From positions 1-10,050 of the forward strand of contig JAGSPR010000242.1 of the NCBI GenBank assembly GCA_018262455.1: a DNA stretch of 10,050 nt, given 5' to 3'. The stretch comes from Deltaproteobacteria bacterium (lineage in GTDB: Bacteria > Myxococcota > Polyangia > Haliangiales > Haliangiaceae). Below, in pieces: positions 5,514 through 10,050 of this stretch. Position numbers and translations under genes: made by a program. A model generated the notes under the pieces. It did no database searches. It saw only the letters and a program-made list of their open reading frames with translations, and was not told the DNA's origin. Position 1 is the first letter of the stretch. Each line of letters opens with the position of its first letter.

Positions 5514-8500
5514 GTGGCAACGTGTGCGGCCGGACCCGACGCGTGCATCGAAGCGGAGGTCGCGATCTGCTTCGTCGACGGCGCGCTCGGGCCCGACCTG
5601 CGCGCCGAGGTCGAGCGCCGCATCGATGCCTGCGCGCGATGCCGCGGTGTCGTGGCCGAGGCCGCGCGCGGAGTCGGCAGCTCGGCGGCGGGGGCCACGC
5701 GCGTCGAGCGTCCGCCAGGTCGGGTGCCGCCTGCAGACCCGCGCCCGGACGGCCCTCGCCCCGCCGTCGTGGAACCGGTCGCCGACGGCCTTGCGGCCGG
5801 CGAAGCCGTGGGGCGCTACATCGTCGAGCGTCCGCTCGGGGCTGGCGGCATGGGCGTGGTGAGCCTCGCGCGCGACCCCGAGCTCAAGCGCGCCGTGGTG
5901 ATCAAGCTCGTGCGGCCGGATGTCCTGGACAGCGAAGGCAACGACGGGCTCGAAGCGCGGCTGCGCCGCGAGGCGCAAGCGATGGCGCAGCTGTCGCATC
6001 CGAACGTCGTCCAGATCTTCGATATCGGTCGCCATCGCGATCGCGTGTTCCTCGCGATGGAGTTCATCGCAGGCCAGACGCTCGACGCGTGGTTGATCGA
6101 GAAGCCGCGCACGGTCGGCGAGATCCTCGCGATGTTCCGCCAGGCGGGCGCGGGGCTCGAAGCGGCGCACCGCGCGGGGCTCCTGCATCGCGATTTCAAG
6201 CCGACGAACGTGCTGGTCGATCGCGATGACACCGCGAAGGTCACCGACTTCGGCCTCGCGCGCGCGGCCGGCGCCGCCGCACGCACCACGAGTCCGATCG
6301 CGGTCCCGCGGACCTCGGGAGTTCACGCCGTGCTGACCCACATGGATGCGGTGGTCGGGACGCCCGCCTACATGGCGCCCGAGCAGCAGCTTGCGCAGGC
6401 TGTCGACGCGCGCAGCGATCAGTACGCCTTCGCGCTGACCTTGCTCGACTCGCTGCTCGGGCAGCGACCGAGCCGGCGTGCGATCGATCCTGCCCGCGAC
6501 CCAGACGCGGTCGAGCCGGCGCTCGCGAAGGCCGAGGTCCCCGCGGGGGCCCGCGGCGCGATCGCACGTGCACTGCAACAGGATCCGTCCGCCCGGTTCG
6601 CGAGCCTCGCCGGCTTGCTCGCCGAGCTCGCGCCCGTTCGCCGCGATCGACGGTGGCTCGCGATCGCGGGGCTCGCGATCGCGGCCGCGGCGATCACGAC
6701 GGGGTTCGCGCTCCGCCAGCGTGCACCCGAGGAGTGCAGCGCGGCATCGACCCGGGTGTGGGCGGGCGGACCTCGTGACCGCGTGCTCCAGGCGCTCGCA
6801 GCCCGTCCAGCACCGTTCGCGGCCTGGAGTGGAGAGCAGCTCGTGCAGACGATCGACCAGGCCGTCGCCGAAGTAGCCGAGGCCGAGCTCGCGCGCTGCC
6901 GCGGCCAGACGTCGCCGCCAGCGGCGGAGGGCTGCCTCGAGCGCCGAGGGCGCGCGCTCGTGCCGACGATCGCTGCGCTCACCGCGCTGGCCGCGAACGA
7001 AGATCCCTGGCGACGAATCCGGCCGATCACCGACTGCGCGGAGCACGACGACGCCACGGTCGCGGCGCTGCGTGCCGAGCTAGGCCCCACGCTGACCGCG
7101 GCGCGGGCTCGCCAGATCGCGGAGCGCGCCAGCCAGCTCGTCGACCATCGTCTGCGCGCGGACGCGCTCCATCACGCCGGACGCGCCACGCTCGCGACGG
7201 GGGATCTCGCCGCTGCCGAGACCGACTTTCGCGAGCAGGAAAATGCGGGGCTGCGCGTCGCCGACGAGCAGATCCGCGCGCGATCCCGACTCGACTTTCT
7301 CGAGCTCGCGCGCTGGCGACTCGAGGCCAAGGCCGTCGCGAACATCGCGGACGAGCTGCACGCGATCATGACGCGTCACCATGCGGGGCCCGAGGACGAG
7401 CTCGTGGTCGCGACCGCCGAGGCAGCGGCGCTGTTCGAGGTCGGAGACGTCAATGGCTGCTTCGCCGCGAACCAGCGCGCGCTCGCCGCTGCGACCAAGC
7501 TGCACTCCGACGACGCCCAGCTCGGCGCGCGGGCGCTCCGGGCACGGGCCCTCGCCGAGCTGCGGTTCGATCCCGAGGCGGGGCGCCAGGAGATCGAGGC
7601 CGCGCTCGCCGCGCACCCGGCCGCGCGCCCGGCCGCGCGTGCGGAGGCCCTCCTGGTGGCGGGCGACCTCGCCGTCGGCCGCGGCGACGGCACCACGGCG
7701 GTGACCGCATTCCGCGAGGCCGCGAGGCTCGATCCTGCGCGGGCGTCAGCGCTCGCGTTGACCGTGCGCCGCGCCCGTGCGCGTGGCCTCGCGGGTGACC
7801 CCGACGGCGCCCTCGGCGAGCTGGCGCATGCACCGACGAACGAACCCGAGAGCCAGCTGCAGCTCGACGCCGCGCGCGGGCAGATCCTGGTCGCGGCCGG
7901 GCGCGCCGACGAGGCGTGGGCACCATTCCACGCCGCGTACAAGCGGATCGATCGCAACGACTATCTCAAGCACCCTGCCCTGCCCTATCACCAGGCCCTG
8001 CAGATCGCGCTCGAGCATTGCGGGCTCGACGCACAGCGCGGCAGCGACCTGCCGTGTAACCCGCCGCCGCAGCTGCTGAACAACCTGGATCCGCACGCGC
8101 CGGCCCACTTCCTGCTCCACCTCCAGCGTGCGGCCCAGTACGCGCTCGAGAGCCGTGCGATGCAGGACATCCCGCTCGGTGACGCGCTCGAGATCCTCGT
8201 CGCCAACCAAGGATCGCCGTTGCGGATCGCCGAGCTGCGCTGGCAGATCGCGCAGATCGACGGCATGAACGGACCCTCGCTGCGGTGGCAGCACGCGCAC
8301 GACGCGCGCGCGGTGTTTGCGGCCTCGCACCGCACGGCCGACGTATCCGCGATCGATGCCTGGATCGTGGAGAAGGCAGCGGATCCGCAGTTCCGGTTCG
8401 CCGTGCCGATCCCCGTCGTGCCGAGCCCCGCCGCGGAGGATGCCGGCACGCCCGCGCCCGCGCCCGACCCGGCCGGGCACGCCGGGGGATCGAGCGACCC

Positions 8501-8522
8501 GTGGGCGCCTACAGCGCCTTGA
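5514..8522 (+). CDS. membrane Ser/Thr protein kinase with helical-repeat sensor region
   Basis: A 1002-residue Hanks-type kinase. Residues 1-50 resemble a zinc-finger anti-sigma-like segment (FVDGALGPDLRAEVERRIDACARC, 20-43) with CxxC at Cys40/Cys43, but Arg36 replaces the usual histidine ligand. An Ala/Pro linker follows, then the kinase domain (about 101-375): glycine loop GAGGMGVV (109-116), Lys131, alphaC Glu153, HRDFKPTN (Asp227, Lys229, Asn232), DFG Asp245 and APE 288-290, all intact. The activation segment is long, about 46 residues. One membrane segment (381-400) precedes about 600 residues, probably extracytoplasmic. The first part of these shows the Cys408/462/474/508 pattern usual in myxobacterial kinases; the rest is TPR-like Ala/Leu-rich helices, with a Pro/Ala-rich tail (966-1002). 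The GTG start lies 6 nt after TACGAT and no ribosome site is seen. The last 14 bp overlap the convergent beta-barrel gene. It probably acts with the divergent sigma factor. Confidence 0.9.
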   Translation: MATCAAGPDACIEAEVAICFVDGALGPDLRAEVERRIDACARCRGVVAEAARGVGSSAAGATRVERPPGRVPPADPRPDGPRPAVVEPVADGLAAGEAVGRYIVERPLGAGGMGVVSLARDPELKRAVVIKLVRPDVLDSEGNDGLEARLRREAQAMAQLSHPNVVQIFDIGRHRDRVFLAMEFIAGQTLDAWLIEKPRTVGEILAMFRQAGAGLEAAHRAGLLHRDFKPTNVLVDRDDTAKVTDFGLARAAGAAARTTSPIAVPRTSGVHAVLTHMDAVVGTPAYMAPEQQLAQAVDARSDQYAFALTLLDSLLGQRPSRRAIDPARDPDAVEPALAKAEVPAGARGAIARALQQDPSARFASLAGLLAELAPVRRDRRWLAIAGLAIAAAAITTGFALRQRAPEECSAASTRVWAGGPRDRVLQALAARPAPFAAWSGEQLVQTIDQAVAEVAEAELARCRGQTSPPAAEGCLERRGRALVPTIAALTALAANEDPWRRIRPITDCAEHDDATVAALRAELGPTLTAARARQIAERASQLVDHRLRADALHHAGRATLATGDLAAAETDFREQENAGLRVADEQIRARSRLDFLELARWRLEAKAVANIADELHAIMTRHHAGPEDELVVATAEAAALFEVGDVNGCFAANQRALAAATKLHSDDAQLGARALRARALAELRFDPEAGRQEIEAALAAHPAARPAARAEALLVAGDLAVGRGDGTTAVTAFREAARLDPARASALALTVRRARARGLAGDPDGALGELAHAPTNEPESQLQLDAARGQILVAAGRADEAWAPFHAAYKRIDRNDYLKHPALPYHQALQIALEHCGLDAQRGSDLPCNPPPQLLNNLDPHAPAHFLLHLQRAAQYALESRAMQDIPLGDALEILVANQGSPLRIAELRWQIAQIDGMNGPSLRWQHAHDARAVFAASHRTADVSAIDAWIVEKAADPQFRFAVPIPVVPSPAAEDAGTPAPAPDPAGHAGGSSDPWAPTAP
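6655..6684 (+). repeat. 15-bp perfect tandem duplication inside the kinase gene
   Basis: GGCTCGCGATCGCGG occurs twice back to back (6655-6669 and 6670-6684), in frame. It encodes the LAIAG-LAIAA repeat at the start of the kinase membrane segment, so gaining or losing a unit would change the helix by five residues without a frameshift. Confidence 0.9.
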
Positions 8523-9102
8523 TGTCGTAACCGACGGTGGCCATCAGGGCGATCGCGTCGCCCACGTTGCCGAGGTCTGGAAACAGCAGCCCCGCCCGCA
8601 GGTCGAGCTTGCCCGTCCGATAGCCACCTCCGAGCGTCATCCCGAGGTTGGTGTCCGAGTTACTCGACGACATCCCGTTGTTGTCGAACGAGAGCCGCAC
8701 GACGTCGAAGCCGAGCTCCGCGCCGCCGTAGAGCTGGGTCGTCGGTCCTTGCGAGAACACGTACCGGATCCCACCGAGCAGCGGGATCTGACTGGCCGAG
8801 GACTTCGCCGTCGCGCCACCACCGACATCACTCTCCTTGCTGAAGTGCTGGATGTAGCCAACGCGCGCGGTCAGCACGAGCTTGGGCGCAAGCGGCATCT
8901 CGAACCGGGCGAGCGCGCCGATGCCGAACCCGACCCCATCTCCGAGCTTGCCGGTGGGCATCGCGAGCGCACCATCGATCGCGATCATCTTGGTCCTGGC
9001 GGTGGAGACCGGCGCGGCCGGTTCGGCGGCCCCGTCGGCGGCGGCGGTGGTGGCGGTGGCAGTGGTGAGCAGGATCGGCAGAACGAGTGGGCTGAGACGC
9101 AT
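8509..9102 (-). CDS. outer-membrane beta-barrel protein (OMP_b-brl-like)
   Basis: A 197-residue secreted protein with a signal peptide (MRLSPLVLPILLTTATATTA, cleavage likely after Ala22). The mature part has alternating hydrophobic and polar residues and repeated Gly/aromatic turns expected of a small, about eight-stranded barrel: IAIDGALAMPTGKL (40-53), VGFGIGALARFEM, LVLTARVGYIQHF, LGGIRYVF, LYGGAELGFDVVRL, LGGGYRTGKLDLRAGLLF, and a final strand ALMATVGYDIKAL. The last residue is Leu rather than the Phe typical of barrel-insertion signals. Function beyond an outer-membrane barrel cannot be assigned. The ATG at 9102 is chosen because the signal peptide starts there and GGAGGT lies 6-7 nt upstream; longer in-frame starts run across the divergent gene. 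It overlaps the kinase 3' end by 14 bp. Confidence 0.8.
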   Translation of the reverse strand: MRLSPLVLPILLTTATATTAAADGAAEPAAPVSTARTKMIAIDGALAMPTGKLGDGVGFGIGALARFEMPLAPKLVLTARVGYIQHFSKESDVGGGATAKSSASQIPLLGGIRYVFSQGPTTQLYGGAELGFDVVRLSFDNNGMSSSNSDTNLGMTLGGGYRTGKLDLRAGLLFPDLGNVGDAIALMATVGYDIKAL

Positions 9103-9108
9103 GTGAGA

Positions 9109-9114
9109 ACCTCC
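9109..9114 (-). promoter_or_regulatory. strong Shine-Dalgarno GGAGGT, inside a hairpin arm
   Basis: GGAGGT on the minus strand is a canonical ribosome site, spaced 6 nt from the ATG at 9102. Four of its six bases lie in the CTGGAG arm of a local hairpin (CTCCAG-GGG-CTGGAG on the minus strand, 9125-9111), so translation could be blocked when the hairpin forms. Confidence 0.65.
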
Positions 9115-9116
9115 AG

Positions 9117-9204
9117 CCCCTGGAGCGGCGACCCGACCCGCCGTCGCATGAAAACGGCGACCGACGAATTCATGCGACGAGACGTGACCCTCGCGCTCCA
9201 GGGG
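9117..9204. repeat. concentric two-step palindrome in divergent intergenic region
   Basis: An inner pair, CGTCGCATGAA (9142-9152) with TTCATGCGACG (9169-9179), and an outer pair, CCCCTGGAGCG (9117-9127) with CGCTCCAGGGG (9194-9204), are each perfect 11-bp inverted repeats sharing one centre at 9160.5. Unpaired 14-nt segments separate inner from outer arms on both sides. It lies between the barrel gene (-) and the secreted protein gene (+). It could be a regulator-binding region or an RNA structure on either strand. Confidence 0.8.
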
Positions 9205-9225
9205 AAGCCGGGCCATGGCGGCCCA

Positions 9226-9232
9226 CTGGAGC
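9226..9232 (+). promoter_or_regulatory. Shine-Dalgarno CTGGAGC, pairs with upstream GCTCCAG
   Basis: GGAG lies 7 nt before the ATG at 9239 and is the likely ribosome site. CTGGAGC is a perfect complement of GCTCCAG at 9195-9201, which is also part of the outer palindrome arm. A small stem GGGCC/GGCCC (9210-9214 with 9220-9224) could close the loop between them. Confidence 0.5.
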
Positions 9233-9238
9233 CCCAAC

Positions 9239-9868
9239 ATGCGCATCTCGATCCACTGCCTGTTCGCCACCTCGTTGCTCGCAGCCACGGCGGCTGCGCA
9301 GCCCGCCCCCGCCGTCACGACCCAGGCGTGCCTCGGCGAGCTCGCCACCTTCTTGACCTGCCCCGCGGGATCCCGGCTGTCCGGCACCGAGTGTCGGGCC
9401 GTCGAGCCGCACCACGGCCAGGCGGACGGCGAGCACTGGTCGGGGAGCAAGCGTTCCGGACCCGCGGTGTTCCTCCGCGACGGCGATCCGAGCAAGCCGA
9501 TCGTCAGCTTCGCGGCGAACTACCGCGACCACAAGAAGACCGGCCGGGTGTTCCGGTTCGATGATCAAGGACGACTCGAGTCGTTCAGCGACGTCATGAA
9601 CGACGAGGATCACGGGCTCTCGGTCACGTGCCTACCGAACGGCAGGGTCAGCTACCTCGGCTACTACAAGAAGGGCAAGTCGGTCGGCATGTCGCGCGCA
9701 TGGAAGGAGCGCGATGGCTCGTTCTCCTACGCGTTCGAGTACGACGCGCAAGGCAGGGGACAGCAGGTGCAGACCACGCCTGCCCTCGAGCAACGTCCCG
9801 ATCAGCTGTGTCACCCGGCGCGCTGCGACGTCATGGCGAAACCCGACCTGTCCGGCGTCCCGAAGTGA
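9239..9868 (+). CDS. secreted MORN/YwqK-like repeat protein
   Basis: A 209-residue exported protein. The signal peptide is MRISIHCLFATSLLAATAAA, with cleavage likely after Ala20 (AAA-QPAP). The mature chain has six cysteines (31, 41, 52, 131, 191, 196), enough for three disulfides. The middle section carries two or three repeats like those in MORN_2/YwqK-type proteins, a short beta-hairpin with a G-K-x-x-G turn: YRDHKKTGRVFRFDDQGRL (95-113), the NGRVSYLGYYKKGKSVG segment (134-150), and the weaker DGSFSYAFEYDAQG (159-172). In known proteins such repeats are structural or mediate interactions; no enzyme motif is visible. ATG 9239 is chosen over ATG 9215 because the signal peptide starts there and GGAG is correctly spaced. 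It diverges from the barrel gene, so the two may be coregulated. Confidence 0.7.
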   Translation: MRISIHCLFATSLLAATAAAQPAPAVTTQACLGELATFLTCPAGSRLSGTECRAVEPHHGQADGEHWSGSKRSGPAVFLRDGDPSKPIVSFAANYRDHKKTGRVFRFDDQGRLESFSDVMNDEDHGLSVTCLPNGRVSYLGYYKKGKSVGMSRAWKERDGSFSYAFEYDAQGRGQQVQTTPALEQRPDQLCHPARCDVMAKPDLSGVPK

Positions 9869-9922
9869 TCTCGCGGGCTAGCGCCGACGGCCCGGAGGTT
9901 TTGGTCGGTTGAACCTGCGCCG
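9869..9922. other. gene-free spacer with a possible hairpin
   Basis: No open frame here is supported after the secreted-protein stop. GGTCGG (9903-9908) can pair with CCGACC (9920-9925) across 11 nt, and a TTTT run lies just before the stem rather than after it, so termination in the plus direction is not well supported. On the minus strand the run would follow the stem as AAAA, which is also not a terminator. Confidence 0.35.
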
Positions 9923-10050
9923 ACCTGCACTTGCCCTTGCACTTGCACTTCTCACTGATGACGTGCACCTGCACTTGTCGTTAAGACCTGCACCGCGCAC
10001 TTGCCCACGAGGCTCAGGTGCAAGTGCAGGTCTTAACTCGCAAGTGCAAG
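9923..10050. repeat. dense GCACTTG direct/inverted repeat cluster, running off the window
   Basis: The 7-mer GCACTTG occurs four times forward (9927, 9939, 9971, 9997) and twice as its reverse complement CAAGTGC (10021, 10041) in about 120 bp. The longer word ACCTGCACTTG occurs at 9923 and 9967, and a split form ACCTGCAC/GCACTTGCCC at 9986-10006. The longest element is a perfect 14-bp inverted repeat, GTTAAGACCTGCAC (9980-9993) with GTGCAGGTCTTAAC (10024-10037). An outer 8-bp arm, TGCACTTG/CAAGTGCA (9970-9977 with 10041-10048), is offset by one base. No start codon with a ribosome site suggests a gene here. The repeat continues to the last base, so its full size is unknown. Confidence 0.85.

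Noticed and set aside
3922..5862. 646-residue plus-strand frame opposite the lipoprotein and sigma genes
   Set aside because: The opposite strand has clear lipobox and helix-turn-helix motifs. This frame runs into the kinase gene out of phase and shows no family features.
9103..9495. Longer N-terminus for the outer-membrane barrel
   Set aside because: It would be antisense to the secreted-protein gene and would bury the signal peptide. The canonical GGAGGT just before ATG 9102 fixes the start.
9903..9925. Factor-independent terminator after the secreted-protein gene
   Set aside because: The GGTCGG/CCGACC stem has an 11-nt loop and no T-run on its 3' side in either direction.
9980..10037. 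Integron attC-like site, from GTTAAGA ... TCTTAAC ends
   Set aside because: attC sites begin with RYYYAAC and end with GTTRRRY. Here the order is reversed and each core has a mismatch (A for the pyrimidine), and no integrase or cassette gene is present.
9923..10050. CRISPR array
   Set aside because: The repeats are only 7-14 bp, occur in both orientations and have irregular spacing. There are no uniform spacers and no cas genes.

Overview
The window is very GC-rich, and nearly all of it is protein-coding. The gene types point to a myxobacterium (Myxococcota; a Haliangium/Kofleriaceae- or Polyangia-like lineage is my best guess). The evidence is a membrane-anchored Ser/Thr kinase with a long extracytoplasmic helical-repeat sensor region, a divergent sigma-70-type factor of the kind found beside such kinases, several proline-rich lipoproteins, and strong third-position GC. 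The lineage is inferred; no rRNA or other marker gene is present. I see no tRNA, rRNA, CRISPR array, transposase or phage gene.

Layout, left to right. (1) 1-27 is probably the tail of an upstream gene. (2) 37-969 (+) is a SAM-dependent methyltransferase. It meets 966-1820 (-), a lipoprotein alpha/beta hydrolase, tail to tail, and the two stop codons share one CTAG. (3) 1860-2702 (+) is an RmlD-like sugar-nucleotide reductase. It diverges from the hydrolase across a 39-bp gap that holds a perfect inverted repeat. (4) Two small membrane or secreted proteins follow on the + strand: 2760-2981 (PLDc_N-type, two membrane segments) and 3040-3375 (unknown). (5) 3520-4566 (-) is a large lipoprotein of unknown function. 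(6) 4684-5499 (-) is a sigma factor and 5514-8522 (+) a Ser/Thr kinase, diverging head to head across only 14 bp. (7) 8509-9102 (-) is an outer-membrane beta-barrel and 9239-9868 (+) a secreted MORN/YwqK-like protein. They diverge across 136 bp that hold an unusual concentric palindrome. (8) 9869-10050 has no gene and ends in a dense cluster of direct and inverted GCACTTG repeats that runs off the window.

Two themes run across the window. First, at least five genes have a TANNNT -10-like hexamer only 6-7 nt before the start codon, with two more at 10-11 nt. This suggests leaderless transcription is common here, while the two genes at the right end use Shine-Dalgarno (SD) leaders instead. Second, the sigma factor and kinase look like one signalling unit: the kinase starts with a degenerate zinc-finger anti-sigma-like segment, and the two genes share a promoter region. 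The least explained parts are the 9111-9235 intergenic structure, where both SD sequences can pair with alternative partners, and the terminal repeat cluster.
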